From positions 496,001 through 560,000 of the forward strand of contig NW_024104521.1 in assembly GCF_003945595.2 (NCBI RefSeq): a DNA stretch of 64,000 nucleotides. The letters run 5' to 3'. The notes beneath the pieces are model-generated. The model worked only from the letters and a program-made list of their open reading frames with translations. It had not been told where the DNA came from and ran no database searches. The stretch is from Pipra filicauda (Eukaryota > Chordata > Aves > Passeriformes > Pipridae). Position 1 is the first letter of the stretch, and every line of letters begins with the position of its first letter. Both the position numbers and the translations under genes were made by a program. This document shows, piece by piece, positions 55,201 through 64,000 of this stretch.

Positions 55201-58200
55201 CCAAGTTAAGACTGAATTTCAGAAGTATCAGACTACCTACTGATTTCATCTGAAGTTGTCTTCAGTTTTCAGTATCCATGTAAAGTTGGGTTCAAGTCTC
55301 TAAATGGATCAAATATTTGGAATAGTTCGCAGTAGAAACCAACTCTAATACAAGCTCTGTTAACTTTGGCACTGTTCTGTTCTAGTACTCACACTATTAT
55401 TAGATAGTTGAAAAATTCAGGATTTTTCACATGTACAGATTAATACTCTTATGCTAGCAGTGCTTCTGTGAGAGAGGCCATTTTTGTCTTCAGCTTATGT
55501 TTTTATCACTAATGTAAATGCATACAGAGCAAAGGTCTGTGATAAAATAGGTCATTATATAAAGTCAAGTACACTACAAATAGAAACAAGTTAGTTTTCA
55601 CAACGGTGTGCTCAATGGTCCACTGGATGTTCACTTTCTTCACCACTCCTCTCAAGTCCAGCTAGCATTCAGTCCCTTAAATTAGTGTGGCTGTACAGTA
55701 CTATGGATTACTAATGACTTCTATTGTCTTCTTCCCCATTGTGTACAGATGGGAGAATCCTCAGCACAAGTTTCTACTGCTATTGGATGGACAGCGCCAG
55801 ATGTTCACAGCGCGTCGTCATTAATTAATTAAAATGGAAAGGTTTTGTCTGTGAGGCAGCTCAGATAGATTAGATGTGCAACAGGCATGAACTGAAGTCA
55901 CATTTGCGCAGCGACTAAGGCATTAACTATGTTTTTCATTTATACAGCTCTTCATTCACGCAGCTCTTTACTGTAATAATTGGAAGTGCTAGTTAAGTTG
56001 TAGTCTCAAAGGAGAGACAAATACTGTCTTCCAAGTTATTGACTAAATCTCCTTGTGAAGGATATTTTCTTATGTGAGAATTCTAAAATGTGGGAGTAAA
56101 CCAAATTTGAATTCTGGTGCTTGGATTGTTTCTGAAATTTACCATACTTAGGGTAGTTTTTATTTAACCTATTTTCCTAAACTCTCATAAATGTCAAACT
56201 TGGCACACTTTGGGACTCTCTGACTAGCACAACATACTTGTGTGTACTGATCTGAGACTGTTACTTGAACAGGAGGTAGATTGCTGTCCACAAAAGGAAA
56301 AGAGTGTTTGCGCTGCTCATCTTGTCAGAAAACTAGGCGGGTAATTGAGATCTCCAGATACCACTTGCTTTTCTTCTGTCTCCAGAGCTGTCATTTGTGT
56401 TAGCTGGTGAAGGCTGCAGTGCTGTGCTGGCGGAACAATGTTAAAATTCAAACAGCCAATGGAAAATCCTTTTCTAAAGCAAGCGCAAACTAAAGCTGAG
56501 CACTGCAGTGGGCCTCCTGTGGCTGGTTGAGCAGCAAGGTCCCTGGTGCGTCCGATACGCTTGTGGAGGTAAAAAAATCAAGATACTAAAAAGCAAAGCT
56601 AGTAGTGGCCAACAGAGTGTACTAGTTAAATTGTGAGTTTATTCCAGTTAACACTACTTAGCTTTTTAACATGCCAGCAGCACTGTGACGATACGGCCTG
56701 GATTATATAAATATGCGTAGTCTCTTGCAAGAGTGCAGTTTCGTACAGCTGTCCTGGCTGCCTGAACTGTTCCAGACTGTTTGCATATATTGCCAGTCCT
56801 AGTTTTCTGACAAGATTAGAAACAATAAGTACTAAAATGTGACTTCAGAAAGATCCGTTTTTTTTTTTCAAGGGGCTGTGATAATGGCTTTTGTTTGATC
56901 TAAAATTTATGGTAGTAGCTATTGAGCCACATGGCTTCCAAGATGTCATCTTTTCATAGATTAAATAAATGCACAAACATGCAAAAAAAAAAAGGTACAA
57001 AACGTCTGGGAAGTTTACACAGTTGTACATGGCACCATTCTTGTGCCTCCTGGTCTAGAATGAAACGTATAACTGAATCGCCTCACCTGTTCTTAGAGCT
57101 GGCTGTTATAGGTAACCAAAAATTTGAAATACTGCAGCCAGTGCGCAAGCACAAAATCTTTGTAAGTCGTACATTATTACAGCCCTCCCCCAAGCCCCGG
57201 TTTCTAGCTCAGTTAGAGAGCTTTTTTCACAAGTGTATGTTAGCTTTTTGGACATGTAAGACACCCAGGAAATCCCCCTTCTCGTAACATTCTCCGCTTG
57301 GATCTGATCTCAACAGGGTGTCGTAGTCAATCTTCAGCACAGTTCTTAAGTGGAGACCAAGAACCCTGGGCCTTTAGAGGTGGTCTAGCAGGAGAGTTCC
57401 AGGTATCAATATGACTTCACAACTGAATGACATTTTCTTTGTTTTATGAGAAACCTTTTGTTGCACATCAGAGGTCTGGAAGGATTGGTCTGCCGAAGGC
57501 TTTCTGGTCCAAAGCCCATTAGCCTTACAGCTTGGTTTAAAATAATTTTCCTCCCCTTTCTACAGTAATTTCTCAAGGAGATGCTGCCTGTCCCACGCGC
57601 ATGCGAAGCGCAGCGGCTTTAGTTGTACATTTCACATTGTTTCTTTGCAGGTCGCACAGCATTTTTATCTGCGCCCGCAATTGCACAATGCGCGCATGCT
57701 TGTCTGCCGATGGGAATTCCATGAGCAAAAAGGGATAGTCATCCAAATTTTGGTTCCTCTGTAAATAATGCTGTAATGCGCTTTGTTGCGAGGAATTCAA
57801 TTGGCAAATATTCTTGAATCGCTGTTTATACCATGTTCAGATTTGTTCATGGATTTTTCTGGCGCTATACTTTTCCCCCCTCACAGGTGCTCTGCGCGCA
57901 GCAAATTGAATCAGCGCATTGCTTTTGGGATAAAGCGTCTCCTCTGGCCAGTTAACCCTCTTCAGACCAAACCTTTCCTCCTGACATTCTATGTTCTTAT
58001 ACAGAGACAGTGTAGATGTGATTGGTAAAAAGTATTTTAAAGCAGTTAAGATTAACAGACTCTTAATGTGCTGTTTCAATTGCATATTTTAGAACACCAA
58101 TTGGATATTTTCTATTCAAATAAGGTCTTTGCATTTGTAAAGCATACCAACCCCACCTTCTTCTGGGGTGCCTGCAAGTAGCAATTGTTAATTTGGGAGT

Positions 58201-61200
58201 CTGCAGTGCACACCCAAGAGTGATGGGTTTTGTTGTTCATACAATCATATTAAGTATTTTGTTTTCACAGCGCTTGCTGCCTATTGATGGGGCAAATGAC
58301 CTCTTTTTTCAACCACCTCCATTAACACCCACTTCCAAAGTGTACACCATACGACCCTACTTTCCTAAAGATGAGGTAACTGCTTTTGATGCTTGTCATT
58401 GCTGTTGGTAGTGATGCACTTCCTTTTGTGGCAACTGAGGTTACTGCTGAGTCCCTTCTTCCCCGAATGAAGCAGATGTCCTGATATCTCGCGTGAGGCA
58501 CAAATGCAAGCTCGCAGGAAAACTAAGCGACTTGCCTGTGGTTCAGCAACATGCTGTGCAACAGTCAGTGTACACCCACATCCTGATTCCCAGCCTCTCA
58601 CTTCCCCACCTTTTTAAATCTGTGAGTGCCTTCCCTACTTATGAGGGGCAAGTGAAATTTTTTCACGGCTTGTAGAGGAATTCTTGCAGCAGGGAGACAT
58701 GCAGTGGATTAAACTTAGAGGATGGGTATGCATACCTGTTCACTCAGTAATTATTGTGGCACTTGCTGGTACTCAGAGCTGCATAGGCAGAATGTTGATA
58801 CTGTTAACTCAAAATTGAGCTGCAAAATGTGATCATGGTTCAGCTGTTCTTACAATTTTAGGTACAGTTGTAAACTTTTTGGTCTGATTTTGAAAGAATT
58901 GTTGTCAGATCTTCTTTGGAGTGTTTGATACTTTAAAATCAGGAATTTTTTTATTACTCGTTATTGATTAACGCTTTTTTCCTTGTTCTTTTTTTTCTGA
59001 ACAAATCCGTAGTGTAGTTTCATTTCCATTGGCTTAACAAAGAGAATACTTGAAACTGATGTATCAACCAATAGTTAGCTAACACTCTTTATGGATGCAA
59101 TTTATACAATGTCAGGATTAATGCACCTTGAACTCTTGCATTTGTAGGTACATTGAGATGAAACATGAGTATTTAGGTTATTTGCAGTAGTTTAAATGAG
59201 TCCTGACTTTGAAGCCAGTCAGGCAGGGCTGGCACATGATGACTCTTTTACCTGCCACTTTTAGGGTAGCTCTCTCCTGTGCTGTTCTCAGGAGCAGTGA
59301 AGCAGCCTTTTCCATACCTTAGTGCAGGACTGTACCTGAACTGATTTGTTCCTTTGTAGACAATGGAATTGATATTTCTAAGCCACCTTAGCAATTGGAG
59401 ATGCAGCTAAGCATGAGTCATAAACAATATTTCTTCTGAGGAGTTACTTTTTAATGAAAGGGCAGAGAAGTGTCAAATGAAAAGCCTTTTTGTTAAAAAA
59501 AAAAAAGGAGGATGTGTAAAGTTTCTTATTTAAAGTGTGACTGATACAAGTTTACTCTGAGATTCTGCTGAAAGTCTTTTAACATGCAGGGTGTGTCTGT
59601 CCTTCCCTGGGGTTATATTGCTGTGCTGGGACATTGGAGGTTTTGTAAAGGGACTCTGTATCAAGGGTGTTGATCTTTACCCTCTGGATTAATCTTGTGC
59701 TGTTACAACTGCAGGAGGTTGACCTCCAGCCTTTCCTTCCCAGCCATTCAACTTAACCACAATGTTTTGAAGGCAACTTTTGAGTTATTTTCGGGGAGGA
59801 GGTGGGGGGGAAGATAGATCCTTTCTCATAGATGGATACTTTTGATCTGTGTTGACTTAAAGGTCTCTCAGTACTAGGTTACAATGTGGCTGTTAATGAC
59901 AAAGCTCTGAAACGGAGTTGTTAGCATTTGAATGTGATTGATGAGTTGAAATCTTCTCTCCTCCTAGGCCTCTGTATATAAGATCTGCAGAGAAATGTAT
60001 GCTGATGGAGCTGATCAACCCTTCCACAGTTTACCAGATTTAATTGGAGACAAGTACGTATTAGGAACAAATGACCTACAGAGGTGGTTCTGAAGGATAA
60101 AGTTCTGACACTGTATTTAATTTGAATTTTTAAAAGTGTGAGTGGGAAGAATGCCAAGAACATTTGATATATATAAAACAAATAAAATTTACCCTCAGGA
60201 CATTGGGGTGTGGGTTTCTTAAAGATACCGTTGACAGTTACGTCTCATGCACTAGTCACCTGTTGTGAGGTGCTAGAAAATAGCTGAAGCCTCTGTATTA
60301 TGAAACCTGTGCATCATAGTACCTTATTTCAGATATTGTGAAAGTGTATCATGGGAATGTCCATAGTCTGTAGTTACCCTCTGGTATTTTTTCCAATCTT
60401 TTGTAGTTCTGAAGATAATTGAGGGGTTTTTGAGGACCAGTCTCCCAGCCGAGTACCTCCAGTTTTTCTGAAGTACATGTACAATCTTTTAAAAAGGATA
60501 GGCAGTGACAGATGAATTAAAAAAAAAAAAAGGGCATTAAATCTGAGCTGTAAAATGAGCTACTTTGAGGATTTTTTTTTTGTCTTGAGTGTTTAATTTA
60601 GACAGAATTTTATAGAGAGTCTGCTCTGAGTGACAGGAAGGCAGTTAAGAAAGGATGTGTAACTGGTATCAAAAAATACTCAACGGAGAATGTGGAAGAA
60701 CAAGGAAGCAATAGCAGCAGAGCAACTGAGGGCAAAAGGATAAGAGCAGTGTATATGGAATTAAATTGTGGGATCCTGAGGTGCAGATGTTGCTTGTAGC
60801 TGAGTTTTGACAGTCAATTAATGCTTTGTAGGAAGTAATTCCATGAGTGGAGGACTCTGTCACTTCTTTGGTTGACCCTAGAGTCTTCTCCAGCGTACCT
60901 GAAGGGCATACTTTATCTAAGTGACCTTCTTTTGACTGAATTTGGACACTTTTTTTTCCTGCAGGTTAGTAGGAGGTCTACTCACCCTCAGCCTGGATTA
61001 CTGCTTCGTCTTAGAAGATGAGGATGGCATATGTGGCTATGCTTTGGGGACAGTTGACGTGACTCCCTTCATTAAAAAATGTAAAATGTCTTGGATCCCT
61101 TTCATGCAAGAAAAATATACGAAACCAAATAGTGACAAGGAGCTGTCTGAGGCAGAGGTTGGTATAACCCATGAAATCAGAACTGTTTGCTGAAGTCTTT

Positions 61201-62966
61201 CCTTTCTAAAGTGGGTCTTTTTGTCTTGCATTTTGAGCTCACAATGAAGTTCAGTTTTTGTACCTTTCTGAAGACTTTGACCATGGTATCTGATGTATTA
61301 GAAGATAACAGTAAAATTGTTCATTGCCAGTCAGATACAGCTGTGTTTTCTAATACAGCCATGAGATGTACTTCAGTAGTAATCAATGCAGTAAATATAA
61401 GGCAACTTAATCTAGAGAAAATTACATTTTGAAAATAAAAGATTGCTTCTGATCTGTTCCACTACTAAGTGCAGTATTAGTTTCTCCATGATAGAGGTAG
61501 GGCACTGGTAGTCACATCAGTTTAAGTTTGGAAAACAAATTCAAGAGCGCTTGCTTTTGGTGTGAAAATCTGTGACTGCCTGTGGAAAAATAAAAGAAAC
61601 AAAAAGGAATGTCTGTGCACAAACTGTTGGTTATGGGTTGGCTGGTATTTTTTTCACTTGAAGTGCGGGTCACTGAGAAGGAGCTTCGCATGCCTCCTTT
61701 GACACTCTGAGAAGCTTTTCTAACCTGACTTTTTGTCTGGAGTACAGACAGCAGTTGAGCAGGTAAAGAACTAAGTGGCCATCAGAGGTGTAGGCAGGAA
61801 AGCCTGCTGGTTTGGAGGTATGCTCCATGAGCAAAGCAGTCTCCTTGATAAAGATGAATGAAAATTAAAAGCTGAATAATGGGTAAATACCTGCTTTCCA
61901 TACTCCTTTCAGAAAATAATGCTGAGCTTCCATGAAGAACAAGAGGTATTGCCAGAATCGTTCCTTGCCAACTTCCCATCATTGATAAAGATTGATATCC
62001 ACAAAAAAGTGACCGATCCAAGTGTGGCCAAAAGTATGATGGCCTGCCTGCTCTCTTCTCTAAAGGCTAATGGTAAGTTTCTTGCACTCACAATTCCTTG
62101 TTTCCTAACTACATGTCAGTTCTAGGATGCAAGGCAAATTTGGGAGGGTTATGTGAACATACTGTATTTGCATGTCAGCCTGAGATGTTTGAATCCTGCC
62201 ATAGCTGACACTGGATTTGGGTAAATAATTACAAAAGCATTCAGATAGCTGACTTTCGCTGCTGTCTTGGTAAAAGGTAGCTTTTCACTTCAGTCATTAC
62301 CCTGCAAATTAGAAAATAGGCAGAACTGAGGGAGCAATTTGGCGATGAGAGCATGCATTTTTACATCTTGAACAGGGCACAAACGTTTATATTTTCCCTG
62401 CTGGCATTGGTAATGATGCTTTTTTTCACACGCAGCAGTGTGCACTGGTGGGTAATTACCAAACCCTTCAGTGTGGGAAGTGCTTGGCTGCCTGCCTTAC
62501 TGCACACCCGGCATTCACAGTTCCTTCGCGCCGCTTGGTGCCCTCTTGTAATGCTGTATTTTGGAGCCAGTGTTGGCATTTCAGGGTGTTTGTATGTGCA
62601 ATGGAAGGTGTGCAGAGGGTTTGTTCAGACTGATGTCTGCAGTGCACAGTCCCTTTAGGGGATGGTCAGCTATGTTGCCATAGATCTGGACTCTTAGCCA
62701 CTATGCTCCATGTGGAGTTGGATCGCTCATTTAAATGTTAAAACAGATGGGAACTCTAGTAATATTTGATGTCTGCTTTTTACAGCAACTCTTCTCCTAC
62801 AGCGTTTTGTTTCTTTCTTCCTTCTTCAGGCTCCCGTGGGGCTTTTTGTGAAGTGAGACCAGATGATAAAAGAATCCTGGAATTTTACAGCAAGCTGGGT
62901 TGTTTTGAAATTGCTAAAATGGAAGGATTTCCAAAGGATGTTGTTATCCTTGGAAGAAGCCTGTGA
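42689..62966 (+). CDS. OGA: OGA, protein O-GlcNAcase (gene-level, 16 coding exons)
   Basis: OGA hydrolyses O-linked N-acetylglucosamine from Ser/Thr of nuclear and cytosolic proteins, opposing O-GlcNAc transferase. Sixteen exons join with no frame break to 2,736 nt, 911 residues (human 916). GH84 catalytic domain at about 55-362: [15 protein letters not shown], catalytic pair D170-D171 in LLFDDIDHN (human D174/D175), and [13 protein letters not shown] with N276, D281 and Y282 (human N280, D285, Y286). An acidic low-complexity linker (about 400-530, rich in EEEKK and PMD repeats) precedes the helical stalk that forms the dimeric active-site cleft, then a C-terminal acetyltransferase-like domain from about 690 to the end VILGRSL. 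The start MVQKE matches human and lies in the CpG island. The caspase-3 site SVVD of human OGA is SVGD here (D409). Intron 2 has a GC donor. Confidence 0.98.
42876..46486 (+). other. OGA: OGA intron 1
   Basis: 3.6 kb. The first 370 bases are still CpG-rich; composition then becomes AT-rich. Only short A/T runs are seen, with no exon or recognised repeat. Confidence 0.8.
46487..46538 (+). CDS. OGA: OGA exon 2 (GC donor)
   Basis: 52 nt encoding (G)[16 protein letters not shown] and two bases of the next Arg. The donor is AAG|GCAAGT, the textbook GC-type site. The nearby GT, three bases on, would shift the frame. Confidence 0.95.
46539..46859 (+). other. OGA: OGA intron 2 (GC-AG)
   Basis: 321 bases, beginning GCAAGT and ending TTTGTAG. 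No other feature. Confidence 0.9.
46860..46957 (+). CDS. OGA: OGA exon 3
   Basis: Encodes [20 protein letters not shown] and [12 protein letters not shown] of the GH84 barrel. Where human has E, this has G in KWGLNTY. Phase 1 at GTAATT. Confidence 0.96.
46958..48159 (+). other. OGA: OGA intron 3
   Basis: 1.2 kb AT-rich intron with no feature recognised. Confidence 0.85.
48160..48290 (+). CDS. OGA: OGA exon 4
   Basis: Encodes [20 protein letters not shown] through TLKRKLDQ of the catalytic barrel. Donor GTAAGT, phase 0. Confidence 0.97.
48291..48969 (+). other. OGA: OGA intron 4
   Basis: 679 bases, nothing recognised. The acceptor is TGTATTAG. Confidence 0.85.
48970..49141 (+). CDS. OGA: OGA exon 5 (catalytic aspartates)
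   Basis: Encodes [20 protein letters not shown] and on to TFLFCPT. It includes D170 and D171, the polarising and acid/base residues of the substrate-assisted mechanism. Phase 1 at GTAAAA. Confidence 0.98.
49142..50121 (+). other. OGA: OGA intron 5
   Basis: 980 bases, AT-rich with an A8 run near 49542. No exon or repeat family recognised. Confidence 0.85.
50122..50220 (+). CDS. OGA: OGA exon 6
   Basis: Encodes (E)[18 protein letters not shown] to [10 protein letters not shown], including the substrate-pocket YCG segment. Phase 1 at GTAAAA. Confidence 0.97.
50371..50655 (+). CDS. OGA: OGA exon 7
   Basis: Encodes [18 protein letters not shown] to GVRKDVVM, with [13 protein letters not shown] that binds the sugar. 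Separated from exon 6 by a 150-base intron. Phase 1 at GTAAGT. Confidence 0.98.
50656..51199 (+). other. OGA: OGA intron 7
   Basis: 544 bases, nothing recognised. The acceptor is TCTCTAG. Confidence 0.85.
51200..51358 (+). CDS. OGA: OGA exon 8
   Basis: Encodes [20 protein letters not shown] to GVPQQYS, the first part of the stalk. Donor CA|GTGAGT in phase 1; the next exon restores SSRQVAHSG. Confidence 0.96.
51359..52613 (+). other. OGA: OGA intron 8, with a CR1 remnant
   Basis: 1.26 kb. It contains the CR1-like segment at 52050-52260 and nothing else recognised. Confidence 0.8.
52050..52260 (-). mobile_element. Decayed CR1 LINE 3' fragment
   Basis: CACAGAACAGTTTAAGTTGG followed by AAGGGACCTCTTGAAATC, then CTAACCACCTTGCTCAAGCAG and GAACAGGTTGTTCAAGACTG. 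This matches the familiar avian CR1 tail as it appears in reverse orientation (GGTTTGGGTTGGAAGGGACCT..., ...GGTTGCTCAAAGCC...). It is heavily diverged and truncated. Its presence supports an avian or reptilian source. Confidence 0.75.
52614..53224 (+). CDS. OGA: OGA exon 9 (acidic linker)
   Basis: The largest exon, 611 nt. It codes the disordered linker with [18 protein letters not shown] and repeated PMDT/PMQT motifs, then the stalk start [20 protein letters not shown]. The human caspase-3 site SVVD corresponds to SVGD here (codons at 52646-52657). Phase 0 at GTAAGT. Confidence 0.97.
53225..53614 (+). other. OGA: OGA intron 9
   Basis: 390 bases, nothing recognised. Confidence 0.85.
53615..53789 (+). 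CDS. OGA: OGA exon 10 (alternative end by intron retention)
   Basis: Encodes [20 protein letters not shown] to VKSFVQWL of the stalk. If the donor GTAGGT is not used, the frame runs on for 19 codons and stops at 53846-53848, giving a 675-residue protein without the acetyltransferase-like domain. Human short OGA is made this way and has 677 residues. Confidence 0.97.
54340..54535 (+). repeat. T-rich low-complexity tract
   Basis: Several runs of 8-16 T broken by short mixed sequence. A simple low-complexity stretch, possibly the remnant of an inserted element's A/T tail in reverse. Confidence 0.7.
56964..56993 (+). terminator. OGA: Candidate intronic polyadenylation signal (AATAAA + A-run)
   Basis: AATAAA at 56964-56969, then 13 bases and a genomic run of 11 A at 56983-56993. 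It could end the intron-retained short OGA transcript, or mark the tail of an old retroposed cDNA. The sequence alone does not decide. Confidence 0.35.
57317..57402 (+). CDS. OGA: OGA exon 11
   Basis: 28 codons: [20 protein letters not shown] then GGLAGEFQ. Differs from human at two sites (H to Q, I to S). Donor GTATCA, phase 0. Confidence 0.96.
57403..58270 (+). other. OGA: OGA intron 11
   Basis: 868 bases, most of it taken up by an unusually CpG-rich segment with - strand open frames (57573-58088). See the separate entry. Confidence 0.8.
57573..58088 (-). other. CpG-rich insert with - strand open frames, origin unknown
   Basis: On the - strand two open stretches in one frame (58088-57840 and 57836-57576) are separated by a single TGA at 57837-57839 and closed by a stop at 57573. 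The translation is balanced and charged (for example [20 protein letters not shown]), not low complexity. The segment has many CpG and GCGC words while the surrounding intron has almost none. I recognise no family. It could be a fragment of an inserted element or virus-derived DNA, or a retained unmethylated element. Confidence 0.4.
58271..58375 (+). CDS. OGA: OGA exon 12
   Basis: 35 codons: [20 protein letters not shown] to RPYFPKDE, entering the acetyltransferase-like domain. Donor GTAACT, phase 0. Confidence 0.97.
58376..59967 (+). other. OGA: OGA intron 12
   Basis: 1.6 kb AT-rich. An A12 run lies near 59496. Nothing else recognised. Confidence 0.8.
59968..60053 (+). CDS. OGA: OGA exon 13
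   Basis: Encodes [20 protein letters not shown] to LIGDK (last codon split AA|G). It is the most diverged exon relative to human around [11 protein letters not shown]. Donor GTACGT. Confidence 0.95.
60054..60964 (+). other. OGA: OGA intron 13
   Basis: 911 bases with an A12 run near 60518. Nothing else recognised. Confidence 0.8.
60965..61157 (+). CDS. OGA: OGA exon 14
   Basis: Encodes [20 protein letters not shown] to KELSEAE, the core sheet of the acetyltransferase-like domain, including GYALGTVDV. The donor GTTGGT is weak. Phase 0. Confidence 0.96.
61158..61912 (+). other. OGA: OGA intron 14
   Basis: 755 bases, nothing recognised. Confidence 0.8.
61913..62072 (+). CDS. OGA: OGA exon 15
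   Basis: Encodes [20 protein letters not shown] to LLSSLKAN. Phase 1 at GTAAGT. Confidence 0.97.
62073..62829 (+). other. OGA: OGA intron 15
   Basis: 757 bases, nothing recognised. Ends in a long pyrimidine tract. Confidence 0.8.
62830..62966 (+). CDS. OGA: OGA exon 16, terminal coding exon
   Basis: Encodes (G)[18 protein letters not shown] to [12 protein letters not shown] and TGA. RGAF and the final strand are the acetyltransferase-like fold's closing elements; whether the domain has any activity is disputed for this family. Confidence 0.98.
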
Positions 62967-64000
62967 CGTGCTTGACAGCGAACTGTTCCAGTACTGTAGA
63001 CCCATAACAGCTGGGCAGGTAGTGGTGGGGATCTTCATATGGTCTAGCTGCACAAAGCCAGCAATAAGCCAGCTTGGTAGAAAGGGCTGTGCGAAAATCA
63101 CCCATCACACATTCAGACTGTAATTTGTTGGAAGGGGATAATGCTGCTGAAAACACTGTTTTAACAAAGAGAAACCTTGTCCTCTCCTGGTCCTGTGTGA
63201 AGTGCCAAGGAATCTTGCATGGGCTATAGCTCCTTGGAGGAATCCCTCTCAGTCGGTGCTGTGGTTGACTACAGTTCTCTGCATTCATGTGTCAACAGAA
63301 AAGTGGTCTCTGGCAGAAGTACCTATAAAGATGTGGGTTTTTTTCTCTGTCATAGAGCAGGATGTGCAACTGGAAGTTGCAGAAATGAGAGGGATTGCTT
63401 GTGTCAATCAGCAATTTTAAAGATAAGTAGTTACAGTTCTATTTTTTACTACCTTTGCGCTTGTTGATAAAGCAATGACCCGTTGTCACTTCTAATGACC
63501 ATTGGTTCAAGCTTTGTGTTTTGTTAGGGACAAATGTGCAGTGGTCTGTGGCAGAAGTCACTTAATGACAAACTTGTAAATTTCCGTGTATATAAACTTA
63601 GCTGTATGCTGACTAACTTTTTGTTTACCAGTTTTTGTAACTTTTTCTTTTGAAAAGTGAAATGGTATAGGTCCAAGATGGCACTTTTGAATAACCTAAA
63701 ACCACAATCGAGAACAAGTCTGTCCTCAGCACTGACCTTTCTTATTGTGCCTCATATCCAGGGCTAGGAACTGACCATCTTGGGAAAGGGGAGCAGATCC
63801 CAACCAACCCTTCCTTCAGATAGCAGTTTGTCGCTACTTGAGTGTATCATTCTCCTGGGACTGAAACAGCAATTCACAGGGTGCTCTGCTGAACCTGTTA
63901 ATTTTGGTAATGTTCACAAGGGATTGTGGATGAAAGATGGTGAGAGGGAGAGAGCTGGCCCACAACTGGGATTTGTCCTTGAAACACTCACCATGTTTCA
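62967..64000 (+). other. OGA: OGA 3' untranslated region (runs off the window)
   Basis: More than 1 kb after the stop codon with no AATAAA found before the window ends, so the poly(A) site probably lies to the right. No competing exon is visible. Confidence 0.75.

Larger units (their letters stand above)
53790..57316 (+). other. OGA: OGA intron 10
   Basis: 3.5 kb, the candidate retained intron. It has long T runs at about 54342-54530, scattered CpG-rich spots (about 54270, 55785-55830, 55905) and a sense AATAAA plus A11 near 56964-56993. The first 60 bases encode the short-isoform tail. No other coding exon is seen. Confidence 0.75.

Overview
The window is vertebrate nuclear DNA, most likely from a bird. 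It carries two genes that are neighbours in the same order and orientation on human 10q24: KCNIP2 (Kv channel-interacting protein 2) followed by OGA (O-GlcNAcase, also called MGEA5), both on the + strand. A decayed CR1-type LINE tail in an OGA intron and the compact, very GC-rich KCNIP2 locus point to the avian lineage. No species can be named from the sequence.

Layout. Bases 1-14,190 hold no gene that I can support, only scattered AT-rich islands that look like conserved regulatory DNA plus short tandem repeats; this is KCNIP2 upstream or first-intron sequence. From 14.9 to 28.3 kb lies a row of alternative KCNIP2 first exons (A 14,904; B 18,993; C 22,451; D 28,152). A, B and C end in phase 1 at a good GT donor; D has AT where GT is expected. 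A 96-nt cassette exon (33,982-34,077, apparent GC donor) and seven shared exons (35,206-37,775) follow, encoding the four-EF-hand core, with a 3'UTR of about 2 kb ending at an AATAAA at 39,831. The canonical mammalian-type first exon (N-terminus MRGQGRKE) was not found and may lie left of the window.

Between the genes (39.9-42.7 kb) is a diverged duplication and, on the - strand, a candidate two-exon gene for a protein of about 96 aa with its own poly(A) signal. It would be head-to-head with OGA, sharing its CpG-island promoter. I do not recognise this protein, and it is the most interesting unexplained item in the window. The OGA CpG island (about 41.9-43.25 kb) has three NRF1-type palindromes.

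OGA occupies 42,689-64,000+ with 16 coding exons joining without a frame break into 911 residues (human 916): GH84 catalytic domain, acidic linker, helical stalk and C-terminal acetyltransferase-like domain. The stop is at 62,964 and the 3'UTR runs off the window. Read-through of intron 10 gives a 675-residue product, matching the human short isoform (677). Intron 11 contains a CpG-rich patch with - strand open frames of unknown origin.

The two genes are not functionally linked: one encodes a calcium-binding Kv4 channel subunit, the other the enzyme that removes O-GlcNAc from nuclear and cytosolic proteins. The window changes abruptly from GC-rich (KCNIP2) to AT-rich (OGA introns) at about 43.3 kb.
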